Positions 1 through 6,800 of a DNA stretch of 7,164 nucleotides are shown here, one piece after another. The stretch is from an uncultured Lachnospiraceae bacterium (lineage in GTDB: Bacteria; Bacillota; Clostridia; Lachnospirales; Lachnospiraceae). The notes under the pieces were generated by a model. That model was not told the DNA's origin. It saw only the letters and a list, made by a program, of their open reading frames with translations, and did no database searches. The stretch is taken from positions 1 to 7,164 of the forward strand of contig CAJUEI010000192.1 in NCBI GenBank assembly GCA_910585255.1. The letters are read 5' to 3'. Within the stretch, counting starts at the first letter, position 1; every line of letters begins with the position of its first letter. Both the position numbers and the translations under genes were made by a program.

Positions 1-100
1 GTGTGTTTAGCCCGCTGTACGGGCGAATTGCACCCCGGTCCGTCCGGTTGGATATTCTTATATTCAGAGGCATTAGACTTTCTTACTTTCTGGAGAGCGG
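1..100 (+). repeat. Left copy of a 100-bp inverted repeat flanking the locus
   Basis: This stretch matches the reverse complement of 6801-6900 over 100 bases without gaps, with 11 mismatches by hand count (about 89%). Nine of the 11 fall between 48 and 64, so the repeat has two nearly invariant blocks (1-47 and 65-100) joined by a variable linker. Block one holds two short GC hairpins: GCCCG/CGGGC (10-14 with 20-24) and CCGG/CCGG around TCCGT. The match starts at the first base of the window, so the repeat may continue to the left. It is probably a dispersed intergenic element of the host genome. Its function is unknown. Confidence 0.93.
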
Positions 101-193
101 AACTGCATAAAGATAGCACTTCCTAACTCTGGCGTTCGATAGGGATAGAGTCTACTGCAGGAAATCTGTTATAACTGTCATAAGAAAATTCTG
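101..193. other. Non-coding spacer with possible upstream promoter
   Basis: No gene is visible here. An extended -10 candidate, TGTTATAAC (167-175), has no recognisable -35 but would place a start about a dozen bases ahead of the first operator. The segment CTCTGGCG followed by GATAGGGAT near 127-146 resembles CTCTGGCGATAGGGA in the right repeat (6832-6846), so part of it may be decayed repeat sequence. Both readings are weak. Confidence 0.3.
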
Positions 194-211
194 TATGAAA
201 TCGATTTCATA
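194..211. promoter_or_regulatory. Perfect LacI-family operator palindrome O1
   Basis: TATGAAATCGATTTCATA is a perfect 18-bp palindrome with a central CG step, the form bound by LacI-family regulators whose hinge leucine inserts at the central CG. The core TGAAATCGATTTCA also fits the CcpA cre consensus TGWAANCGNTNWCA, so binding by CcpA cannot be excluded. The same 16-bp core recurs at 294-309, about 99 bp away centre to centre. The most likely ligand is the ScrR-like repressor encoded at 5727-6716. Confidence 0.85.
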
Positions 212-218
212 ATAATTC

Positions 219-281
219 ACAAAAATAATAACGGAAAATTATGAAAGATTACTATTTACAAAAATAATAAGATCCGTTATT
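219..281. repeat. Direct and inverted repeats between the two operators
   Basis: ACAAAAATAATAA occurs twice, at 219-231 and 258-270 (39-bp period). AATAACGGA (227-235) is mirrored by TCCGTTATT (273-281). The second direct repeat overlaps the proposed -35 and spacer of the phosphatase promoter. These repeats may bind another regulator, or may simply reflect AT-rich sequence. No known site was recognised. Confidence 0.5.
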
Positions 282-283
282 CT
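255..283 (+). promoter_or_regulatory. Candidate sigma-A promoter for the phosphatase gene
   Basis: TTTACA (255-260) and TATTCT (278-283) are separated by 17 bp, giving 5/6 and 4/6 matches to the sigma-A consensus. The predicted start near 290 lies just before operator O2 (294-309), so a bound repressor would block initiation or early elongation. The -10 match is imperfect, so the exact start is uncertain. Confidence 0.5.
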
Positions 284-293
284 TATATTATAA

Positions 294-309
294 ATGAAAT
301 CGATTTCAT
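294..309. promoter_or_regulatory. Perfect LacI-family operator palindrome O2
   Basis: ATGAAATCGATTTCAT is a perfect 16-bp palindrome identical to the core of O1. It sits immediately downstream of the proposed promoter, the classic position for a repressor block. It too fits the cre consensus. Two identical operators 99 bp apart would allow a DNA loop, but 99 bp is roughly 9.4 helical turns, so the sites are not neatly in phase. Confidence 0.87.
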
Positions 310-370
310 AAAAGGCGATAATAAATATATTTTATTTAGAAAGATAAAATAAAAACAGATCAAAACAAAA

Positions 371-426
371 GCAAGAGCAAGAGCAAAGGTAAAAATAACA
401 TTAAAAAAGTAAAAGTAGAAGTAGAA
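371..426 (+). repeat. Purine-rich leader with two triple-hexamer repeats
   Basis: The phosphatase leader is almost free of pyrimidines and has two runs of three degenerate hexamers: GCAAGA GCAAGA GCAAAG (371-388) and GTAAAA GTAGAA GTAGAA (409-426). Such RNA would be nearly unstructured and may help ribosome access or mRNA stability. It could also be slippage-generated low-complexity sequence. No riboswitch or attenuator is visible. Confidence 0.55.
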
Positions 427-460
427 TGAGGGATAAAAAATTCAGGTAAGGAGGACAAAG

Positions 461-1291
461 ATGGATCGAAAAGTTATTTTTTTGGATATTGATGGGACGT
501 TGACAGAACCAGGAAGTAATGAACCACCAGAATCAGCTGTAACAGCCATTTGCCAGGCTAGGAAAAAAGGAAATTTTGTATTTCTCTGTACAGGAAGAAA
601 TTATGATATGCTGCAGCCGCTTTTAAAGTATGGTTTTGATGGAGTAGTAGCAAGTTCCGGGGGATATATCATTTGTCAGGAAGAAGTTATTTATAACTGC
701 CCTATGACAGAAGAGCAGAAGCAAAAGGCAATGACTGTTTTAGAGGAGAATGGTATCTTTCGAACAATAGAGTGTAAAGACGGTTCCTATACAGATGAAG
801 GATTTAAAGAATTCTTGCGGGAACATGCGACAGAAGGAAGTAATAGTGAACTATTGCGTTGGAGAGAACAGATTGAACAATCCTTAAATATTCTTCCAAT
901 GAAAGAATATCGGGGACAGCCAATATATAAAATTGTAATTATGAGTCCGTCATGGGAGCAGATTGCAGAATCAAGAGAACAATTACAATCAGATTTTACA
1001 TTTTGTATTCAGGACGAATATAAACATGGATTTGTTAATGGAGAGATTGTCAATAAAAAGTTCCATAAAGGGAAGGCAGTAGAGCGGGTTTGCGATTATT
1101 TAAAGATTCCTCTTTATCATTCAGTAGCAATTGGAGATAGTATGAATGATAAGGAGATGTTGGAAACAGCAGGACTTAGCATTTGTATGAGGAATGGAAG
1201 TGAGGAATTAAAAAACTTGGCAGATGATATCTGTCCTTCTGTACAGGAAGGCGGAATTCGATATGCATTTTTAAAACATCATATAATATAA
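461..1291 (+). CDS. Cof-type HAD-IIB family sugar phosphatase
   Basis: This is a 276-residue soluble cytoplasmic HAD-superfamily hydrolase of the Cof/HAD-IIB class, a normal length for the family. Visible motifs in order are motif I DIDGT (9-13, nucleophile D9 and acid/base D11), motif II CTGR (T44), a motif III lysine in HKGKAVE (K203), and motif IV GDSMND (225-230, metal-binding D226 and D230). The residues from about 80 to 195 form the C2-type cap that decides substrate. Family members remove phosphate from sugar phosphates, sugar acids or cofactors, and substrate cannot be read from sequence. An AAGGAGG at 448-454 with 6-base spacing fixes the start. It is the first gene after the two operators, so it is probably induced with the sucrose genes. 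A role on sucrose-6-phosphate, or on glucose- or fructose-phosphates released from it, is inference from context. Confidence 0.93.
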   Translation: MDRKVIFLDIDGTLTEPGSNEPPESAVTAICQARKKGNFVFLCTGRNYDMLQPLLKYGFDGVVASSGGYIICQEEVIYNCPMTEEQKQKAMTVLEENGIFRTIECKDGSYTDEGFKEFLREHATEGSNSELLRWREQIEQSLNILPMKEYRGQPIYKIVIMSPSWEQIAESREQLQSDFTFCIQDEYKHGFVNGEIVNKKFHKGKAVERVCDYLKIPLYHSVAIGDSMNDKEMLETAGLSICMRNGSEELKNLADDICPSVQEGGIRYAFLKHHII

Positions 1292-1363
1292 AAGTAAGAA
1301 AAAATAAAGAAGGAAAAGTCGGAAAAGAGACTAAAAATTCATAAAAAATAGAAAAAATTTATA

Positions 1364-1377
1364 TGAAAACGATTACA
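1364..1377. promoter_or_regulatory. Catabolite-responsive element (cre) match
   Basis: TGAAAACGATTACA fits the CcpA consensus TGWAANCGNTNWCA at every defined position. It is less symmetric than O1 and O2, so CcpA is favoured over the pathway repressor. It lies between the phosphatase and permease genes, roughly 80 bp upstream of the predicted permease transcription start. Confidence 0.68.
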
Positions 1378-1420
1378 ATTATATACAAAAACAGTCTTTT
1401 ATATTTGGAATTTATGTCAA

Positions 1421-1449
1421 TTTACAGATAAAAAGAGAGGTGCTATAGT
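1421..1449 (+). promoter_or_regulatory. Extended -10 promoter for the permease gene
   Basis: TTTACA (1421-1426) and TATAGT (1444-1449) are spaced by 17 bp, each a 5/6 match, and a TG dinucleotide one base before the -10 (1441-1442) makes it an extended -10. The predicted start is near 1456. This suggests the permease, GH13 and repressor genes can be transcribed separately from the phosphatase. Confidence 0.6.
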
Positions 1450-1462
1450 AGTTATAGCACCT
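1438..1462. promoter_or_regulatory. 10-bp perfect palindrome over the -10 and start site
   Basis: AGGTGCTATA (1438-1447) and TATAGCACCT (1453-1462) are perfect inverted repeats around a 5-base centre, GTAGT. The palindrome covers the predicted -10 and start point. Most of the left arm would not be transcribed from that promoter, so it reads better as a protein-binding operator than as an RNA hairpin. In read-through RNA from the phosphatase gene it would form a stem-loop without a U-tract. The ligand is unknown and the sequence differs from the TGAAATCG operators. Confidence 0.6.
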
Positions 1463-1463
1463 A

Positions 1464-1479
1464 GCGTAATCGATTTCAG
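1464..1479. promoter_or_regulatory. Degenerate third LacI-type operator O3
   Basis: GCGTAATCGATTTCAG keeps the right half-site and central CG of O1 and O2 but differs at four of 16 positions, three of them in the left arm. It lies about 8 bases after the predicted start and 20 bases before the permease ribosome binding site, so repressor binding here would block transcription. Its asymmetry suggests weaker binding. Confidence 0.65.
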
Positions 1480-1504
1480 AATAATACATAAAAGGAGTAT
1501 GGAT

Positions 1505-3403
1505 ATGGATTATGCAAAGTGTGCAAAAGAAATTTATGAAACTTTGGGCGGAAGAAGCAATCTGGTAAGTGCAGCACATTGTGCAACTAGGCTTCGGCTT
1601 GTTACAGTAGATAACAGTAAGATTGATATGAAAAAATTAGAAAACATTGACGGGGTAAAAGGTGTTTTCAGCAATAATGGACAGCTTCAGCTTATTATCG
1701 GAACCGGTACGGTAAATAAGGTCTATGAGGAGTTTTTAAAGGTTAGTCAAATGACGGCTGCAACAAAAGAAGAGGTAAAGGCAGCGGCAGCCGCACAGCA
1801 GCCGTTGATAAAGCGAATGATTAAAGCATTAGGGGATGTATTTGTTCCGATTCTTCCGGCAATTGTTGCTTCCGGGTTAATGATGGGACTGGTAGAGGCA
1901 CTTGGAAAGGCAATACCAGCTTTTGCAGGAAGCGATTGGTATGGGATTTTAGATTTAATGGCAAATACGGCATTTACATTTCTTCCGATATTAATTGCGG
2001 TTTCGGCAACACGGGTATTTGGCGGAAATATCTTTCTTGGGGCAGTAATTGGTATGATTATGATTCATCCGAATCTGATCAATGCCTGGTCGGTTGGTTC
2101 GATGGATGCAGCTGATATTCCGGTATGGCATCTGTTTGGTTTGCCGATTCGGCAGGTGGGCTATCAAGGACATGTTATTCCGGTTGTAATTGCTGTCTGG
2201 TTGATGTGCAAAATTGAGAAGTGGATGCATAAACATATACCAGAGATGATCGATTTATTTGTTACACCGTTAAGTACCGTATTATTGACAGCATTTTTAA
2301 CATTAGGATTGATTGGACCTATATTTTCTACAGCAGAAAGCTATGTATTGGATTTTGCCGGATGGATTATTACTGTTGGACATGGAGTTGGAGCAATGAT
2401 TATGGGTGCCTTGTATCCGTTTACGGTGGTATGTGGAATTCATCATATGTACAATGTGATTGAAGCAGGGATGTTGTCTGCAGCAGGCGGATTAAATATC
2501 TGGATGCCGATTGCTTCGGCTGCTAATTTTGCACAAGGTGCGGCTTGCCTGGCTGTTGGGTTAAAATCTAAAAAATTAAAGACAAAATCGGTAGCGATTC
2601 CGTCTTCTTTATCTGCAGCATTGGGAATTACGGAACCTGCTATCTTTGGAGTAAATTTAAGGTTTACAAAGCCGCTTCTGTGTGGTATGGCAGGAGGAGC
2701 AGCAGGGGCTTTATTGGGTTCTATCTTTCGGATTGGTGCGACTTCTTATGGAGTGACTGGAATACCGGGATTTTTAATTACATTGGATTATACCTGGCAG
2801 TATGCGATTGTTTTGATTGTTTCTTTTGTTATTTCTTTTGCTCTTACTTGGGTAGTATGGAAAGAAGAGACAGAGGATGACAAGAAAAAAACAGAAATAA
2901 ATCAGGCAGAACAGACCGAACGTTCTGTACAGGAACAGACCGAAGCAAAAGAGTTGGTTTTATTTGCCCCTGTAAAGGGAAAGGTAATTGACAGAGAAGC
3001 GATACCAGATGAAACATTTGCTTCTGGTGTGCTTGGAGATGGAGTTGGAATTGAGCCGGAGATCGGTGAGGTAGTAGCACCGTTTGATGGGGAAATTTCT
3101 TCTGTTGCAGAGACTCGTCATGCAGTTGGAATAACCGGACCTGGTGAGATGGAAGTTTTGATTCATGTTGGAATCGATACTGTAAAAATGAATGGAGAGG
3201 GATTTGAGCTGTTGGTTCGGGAAGGAGAAACCGTAAAATGCGGGCAGAAACTGATACGATTTGATATCGATAAGATAAAAGCAGCCGGGTATAGCAGTAC
3301 AACAGCCGTGCTTTTAACAAATCGGGACGATTATTCTGCTTTTCAGGTAGTAAAAAGCGGAAAGACAGAGCAGAGAGAGAAGCTTTTTGTGGCGGAGAAG
3401 TAA
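1505..3403 (+). CDS. scrA: Sucrose-type PTS permease, fused EIIBCA
   Basis: This membrane permease imports and phosphorylates a sugar, most likely sucrose, giving sucrose-6-phosphate. An in-frame ATG lies at 1499, but AAGGAG (1492-1497) is only 1 base from it and 7 from the ATG at 1505. The later start is preferred, giving 632 residues beginning MDYAKCAKEI. Domain order is EIIB (about 1-80, phospho-Cys26 in HCATRLRL), EIIC (about 105-453, hydrophobic helices, with HH at 313-314 and GITEPAIFGVNL from 374), a charged linker (about 453-483), then EIIA of the glucose family (about 485-632, His539 and phospho-His554 in LIHVGIDTV). The EIIC stretch with IASAANFAQGAA and GITEPA recalls ScrA/SacP permeases; trehalose or another glucoside is the main alternative. 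Length and domain set are complete. It feeds the GH13 enzyme encoded 171 bp downstream. Confidence 0.93.
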   Translation: MDYAKCAKEIYETLGGRSNLVSAAHCATRLRLVTVDNSKIDMKKLENIDGVKGVFSNNGQLQLIIGTGTVNKVYEEFLKVSQMTAATKEEVKAAAAAQQPLIKRMIKALGDVFVPILPAIVASGLMMGLVEALGKAIPAFAGSDWYGILDLMANTAFTFLPILIAVSATRVFGGNIFLGAVIGMIMIHPNLINAWSVGSMDAADIPVWHLFGLPIRQVGYQGHVIPVVIAVWLMCKIEKWMHKHIPEMIDLFVTPLSTVLLTAFLTLGLIGPIFSTAESYVLDFAGWIITVGHGVGAMIMGALYPFTVVCGIHHMYNVIEAGMLSAAGGLNIWMPIASAANFAQGAACLAVGLKSKKLKTKSVAIPSSLSAALGITEPAIFGVNLRFTKPLLCGMAGGAAGALLGSIFRIGATSYGVTGIPGFLITLDYTWQYAIVLIVSFVISFALTWVVWKEETEDDKKKTEINQAEQTERSVQEQTEAKELVLFAPVKGKVIDREAIPDETFASGVLGDGVGIEPEIGEVVAPFDGEISSVAETRHAVGITGPGEMEVLIHVGIDTVKMNGEGFELLVREGETVKCGQKLIRFDIDKIKAAGYSSTTAVLLTNRDDYSAFQVVKSGKTEQREKLFVAEK

Positions 3404-3574
3404 TAGGTATCTGATTTGCTTTTTGCTGTGTTTTTAAAGAGTAAGTGTACAGTCTGTTGGTTTTTAGGTTTGAAAATCAGTCTGAAGTTTCAGAAAAGGA
3501 ATCGTTAGGGTTTTGCGGATCGAAGATATTTTTTCGAAAATAAAAGTAAAATTTTAGAAAGCGAGAGGATAAAG
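3404..3574 (+). other. Permease to GH13 intergenic region
   Basis: This gap has no convincing terminator or promoter. Two small palindromes are visible: TCTGAAGTTTCAGA (3481-3494), and TCGAA/TTCGA near 3519-3537 followed by AT-rich sequence. Neither combines a GC stem with a U-tract. Co-transcription of the permease and GH13 genes is therefore likely, though the gap is long for an operon and a processing site is possible. Confidence 0.4.
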
Positions 3575-5686
3575 ATGGGAAAGGGAAAGGCAGCAAAGCA
3601 AAAGGATCATACAAAGAAAAAGAAGAGTGATAAGAAGCAGGCAGAAAAAGAAGTGATAAAAAGAATAGAGAATAGGATAGAAGAGGAAAAGATAAAAAGA
3701 GGGAATGGGGAAGATATGGAACAGGAAGATAATAAGAATCAGAGTGATTGGGAGCAGAAAGAAGATTTGGAACAAGAAAATCTAAAAGAGGATCAGAAGG
3801 AAGAACAAAAGCAGGAAGAAGAGAATGTATCAGAAGCGGTATCGGAAAATCCTTTTACTGAAGAAATCTATCAAAAGCGGTTTGAGAAATATCATGACGA
3901 GCTCCGCTGGCTTTATATGGAACTGTATCAAAATGGTTCGATGTTTGCAGAACTGTGTGATAATATGAAACAGTTTTATAGAGAGAGAAATCAGGAATTA
4001 AAAGATTTGGATCGAGAACGGGAGGCTTCCTCGGATTGGTATAAGCAGAATGATTTGTTGGGGATGATGTTTTATATTGATAATTTCGCCGGAAATATGA
4101 AAGGAGTAGAGGAAAAATTAGATTATATTGAACGGTGTAATGTCAATTATATTCATCTGATGCCGTTTCTTGAGACACCGGAGGGACGTTCAGATGGGGG
4201 ATATGCGGTAGCAAATTTTCGGAAAGTGCAGGAAAATCTGGGAACAATGGAGGATTTGGAGAGTCTGACCGCAGCCTGTCATAAAAAGGGAATTAATGTA
4301 TGCATGGATTTTGTAATGAATCATACTTCAGAGGATCATGAGTGGGCAAAGAGGGCACGAAGAGGCGAAGGAGAATATATGAGCCGCTATTTCTTTTATG
4401 ATAATTCTTATATGCCTTCTCTCTATGAAAAGACGGTGCCTCAGGTATTTCCTACAACGGCTCCTGGGAATTTTACTTGGCTTGAAGATGCCAAACATTT
4501 TGTTATGACTACGTTTTATCCTTATCAGTGGGATTTAAACTATAAGAATCCTAGAGTGTTTAATGAAATGCTTTATAATTTCCTCTATTTGGCAAATCGG
4601 GGAATTGATATTATTCGAATCGATGCGGTTCCTTATATTTGGAAAGAGTTAAATACTTCCTGCCGGAATCTTCCTCAGGTTCATACTATTGTAAGAATGA
4701 TGCGGATTATCAGTGAAATTGTATGTCCAAGTGTACTGCTGCTTGGGGAAGTGGTGATGGAGCCGGAGAAAGTGGTACCTTATTTTGGAACGGTAGAGAA
4801 GCCGGAATGTCATATGCTCTATAATGTAACAACGATGGCAACCACTTGGCATACTGTGGCAACCAGAAATGTACGGTTATTAAAGAAACAGTTAGATATT
4901 GTAAATGCTTTGCCGAAAGAGTATGTATTTTTGAATTATCTTCGCTGTCATGATGATATTGGATGGGGACTGGATTATCCAACATTAAAACAGGAAGGAA
5001 TGGAAGAACGGTCTCATAAAAAATATTTGAATGATTATTTCCAGGGGTATGCTGGAGAGAGCAATAGCCGGGGAGAGCTTTATAATGCTGACCCGATAAC
5101 GGGAGATGCCCGCTTCTGTGGAACAACGGCTTCTATGTGCGGAATAGAGAAAGCGGGATTTGAACAGAATTCAGAGGCGATGGAAAAGGCAATTCGTCTG
5201 GATATTATGCTGCATGCCTATATGTTTATGCAGTCTGGGATTCCTGTGCTGTACAGCGGAGATGAGATAGGACAGGTCAATGATTATGCGTATAAAGAAA
5301 ATCCGAATAAGGCAGCGGATTCCCGTTATCTTCATCGGGGAGCGATGAATTGGACACTTGCCGAAAATAGCTTGGATTTAGAGACGGTGGAGGGGAAATT
5401 ATTTGCTGGTTTGAAGCAGTTAGAGGAGATTCGGAAGAGAGAGAAGGTATTTGTATCCTATGCAGATACTTGGACGATTGAGACTTGGGATCATTCTGTG
5501 CTTTGTATCGGGCGGTATTTTGACGGAGAGAAAGTGATTGGTATTTTTAACTTTAGTGAAATGGATAAGACGGCATGGATTGACGAGACGGACGGGGTTT
5601 ATGTCGATTTGATTTCGGGAGAAGAGAAAAAGGCTTCCGGGGTGGATGTGCCTGCTTATGGGTTTTATTATTTAAAGAAGAAATAG
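3575..5686 (+). CDS. Amylosucrase-family GH13 sucrose-cleaving enzyme
   Basis: The 703-residue protein resembles GH13 subfamily 4 (amylosucrase or sucrose hydrolase), which splits sucrose and either builds alpha-1,4-glucan or releases glucose, with fructose as the other product. Family landmarks are SDGGYAV (206-212; D207 probably matches the pocket aspartate), DFVMNH (245-250), QWDLNY, RIDA with nucleophile D350, acid/base E392 in LLGEV, CHDDIGW with H459 and D460, and SRYLHR (583-588), whose arginine probably pairs with D207. There is no signal peptide, so it acts in the cytoplasm. AGAGG at 3564-3568, 6 bases before the ATG, supports this start. Residues 1-90 are an unusual lysine/glutamate/glutamine-rich tail. 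An internal start at Met48 (3716) would still leave half of it. The permease delivers phosphorylated sucrose, so the true substrate may be sucrose-6-phosphate or dephosphorylated sucrose. Catalytic residues are intact. Confidence 0.9.
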   Translation: MGKGKAAKQKDHTKKKKSDKKQAEKEVIKRIENRIEEEKIKRGNGEDMEQEDNKNQSDWEQKEDLEQENLKEDQKEEQKQEEENVSEAVSENPFTEEIYQKRFEKYHDELRWLYMELYQNGSMFAELCDNMKQFYRERNQELKDLDREREASSDWYKQNDLLGMMFYIDNFAGNMKGVEEKLDYIERCNVNYIHLMPFLETPEGRSDGGYAVANFRKVQENLGTMEDLESLTAACHKKGINVCMDFVMNHTSEDHEWAKRARRGEGEYMSRYFFYDNSYMPSLYEKTVPQVFPTTAPGNFTWLEDAKHFVMTTFYPYQWDLNYKNPRVFNEMLYNFLYLANRGIDIIRIDAVPYIWKELNTSCRNLPQVHTIVRMMRIISEIVCPSVLLLGEVVMEPEKVVPYFGTVEKPECHMLYNVTTMATTWHTVATRNVRLLKKQLDIVNALPKEYVFLNYLRCHDDIGWGLDYPTLKQEGMEERSHKKYLNDYFQGYAGESNSRGELYNADPITGDARFCGTTASMCGIEKAGFEQNSEAMEKAIRLDIMLHAYMFMQSGIPVLYSGDEIGQVNDYAYKENPNKAADSRYLHRGAMNWTLAENSLDLETVEGKLFAGLKQLEEIRKREKVFVSYADTWTIETWDHSVLCIGRYFDGEKVIGIFNFSEMDKTAWIDETDGVYVDLISGEEKKASGVDVPAYGFYYLKKK

Positions 5687-5726
5687 GATTTGGATGTGGT
5701 GCTGATAATAAGTAGGAGAGTTTTGG

Positions 5727-6716
5727 ATGAATATATCGGAAATTGCAAAGCTGGCCGGTGTTTCTAGTGCTGCTGTTTCCCGCTATTTTAATCAGGGGTA
5801 TATCTCGGAGGAGAAGAGGGAAGCGATTCGAAAGGTAGTGGAGGAAACCGGATATCGTCCTTCGGTTCAGGCACAGACGCTGCGGACAAAAAAGACAAAA
5901 ATGGTGGGAGTGATTGTGCCGAAAGTGGCGTCTGCTTCGATTGGAAGGGTGGTAGAAGGAATCCTTTCTGTGTTGAATGAAAATGGATATCAGATGCTTT
6001 TGGCGGTTACGCAGAATGATCCGAAAAAGGAATTGGAGTATCTTGTGACGTTTAGTGAGAAGCAGGTGGACGGAGTGATTTTGGTTGCTACTGTGCTGAC
6101 AGCGGAGCATAGGAGGGTTTTAAAAGAGTTTATGGTTCCGGTGGTGATTGTTGGGCAGAGGTTAAGCGGGGCTTGCTGTATCTATCATGATGATTATCAT
6201 GCTTCTTATGAGCTGACAAGATTCCTTTTGGAGAGAGGACGGAAGCAGTTGGGGTATATCGGGGCAATTTTGCAGGATAAGGCTGTGGGGGCAGAGCGGT
6301 ACCGGGGGTTTCAGGAAGCGGTTTGCAGTGCGGGGTTGGAGAGATTGGCTGAGAATTTTGTAATTGCTTCTTTTACGGTGGCTTCTGGGTATGAAAAGGC
6401 GGGGGAATTGATGCAAAAGTGCGGGGAATTGGATGGGATTGTCTGTGCAACGGATAGTATGGCAGCGGGGGCTATGCAGTATCTGAGGGAACATGGAGTG
6501 TTGGTTCCAAAGCAGGTTTGGGTGGTTGGACAGGGGGATTCGGAGATGGCTCGGGTGACGGAACCTCCTCTTGTGACCGTGCATTATTCTTATGAGAAGA
6601 GTGGGGAGATGGCGGTGCAGATGCTTTTGGAGATGCTGAACCGGGGGGAGACGGATTTGAAGGAGATTAAGTTGGGGTATTATGTTGTGGGGAGGGAAGA
6701 AGGAGAAAGGGAATAG
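5727..6716 (+). CDS. scrR: LacI-family sucrose operon repressor (ScrR-like)
   Basis: This 329-residue DNA-binding regulator has the standard LacI layout. A helix-turn-helix covers residues 3-22 (ISEIAKLAGVSSAAVSRYFN), a hinge helix about 48-54 includes L52, the leucine type that inserts at a central CG step, and a periplasmic-binding-protein-like effector domain runs from about 58 to the end, with AERYRGF (189-195), ATDSMA (241-246) and GQGDSEMA (268-275). The AVSRYFNQGYIS stretch is typical of the ScrR/MsmR type. AGGAGAG (5714-5720), 6 bases before the ATG, fixes the start. It lies 40 bp after the GH13 stop with no operator of its own, so it is probably co-transcribed and autoregulated through upstream operators. 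The effector is likely a sucrose- or fructose-phosphate, but this is inferred. CcpA is less likely given its place at the end of a sugar operon. Confidence 0.92.
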   Translation: MNISEIAKLAGVSSAAVSRYFNQGYISEEKREAIRKVVEETGYRPSVQAQTLRTKKTKMVGVIVPKVASASIGRVVEGILSVLNENGYQMLLAVTQNDPKKELEYLVTFSEKQVDGVILVATVLTAEHRRVLKEFMVPVVIVGQRLSGACCIYHDDYHASYELTRFLLERGRKQLGYIGAILQDKAVGAERYRGFQEAVCSAGLERLAENFVIASFTVASGYEKAGELMQKCGELDGIVCATDSMAAGAMQYLREHGVLVPKQVWVVGQGDSEMARVTEPPLVTVHYSYEKSGEMAVQMLLEMLNRGETDLKEIKLGYYVVGREEGERE

Positions 6717-6724
6717 TGGATTGG

Positions 6725-6776
6725 GAGAGGGGATGCTGGAGTGAGTGGAGGGTACTAGAGAGGGGACGCTAGAGTG
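6725..6776 (+). repeat. G-rich imperfect tandem repeat after scrR
   Basis: A 19-base unit starting GAGAGGGGA (6725-6743) recurs at 6758-6776 with two changes (33-bp period). Together the units give several runs of two to four Gs on the coding strand. This lies in the 3' untranslated region of the repressor message. It might favour G-quadruplexes or slow the polymerase, but the runs are irregular and no function is established. Confidence 0.6.
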
Positions 6777-6800
6777 GGGAAGCAAATCCTTCCTGCTGTT

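Noticed and set aside
426..449. Seven-codon upstream frame (MRDKKFR) ending within the phosphatase ribosome binding site
   Set aside because: It has no clear ribosome binding site, sits in low-complexity purine sequence and has no regulatory codon pattern.
2844..3320. Minus-strand open frame opposite the permease EIIA region
   Set aside because: It is antisense to a well-supported gene, has a biased composition typical of a shadow frame and no recognisable domain.
5553..6110. Minus-strand open frame opposite the GH13 end and repressor start
   Set aside because: It lies opposite clear GH13 and LacI coding sequence, is rich in H, R, S and P as expected of a shadow frame, and has no motif.
6162..6785. 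Minus-strand 207-residue frame opposite the repressor
   Set aside because: Its proline/histidine/leucine-rich composition reflects the G-rich sense strand. No domain or conserved motif is visible.
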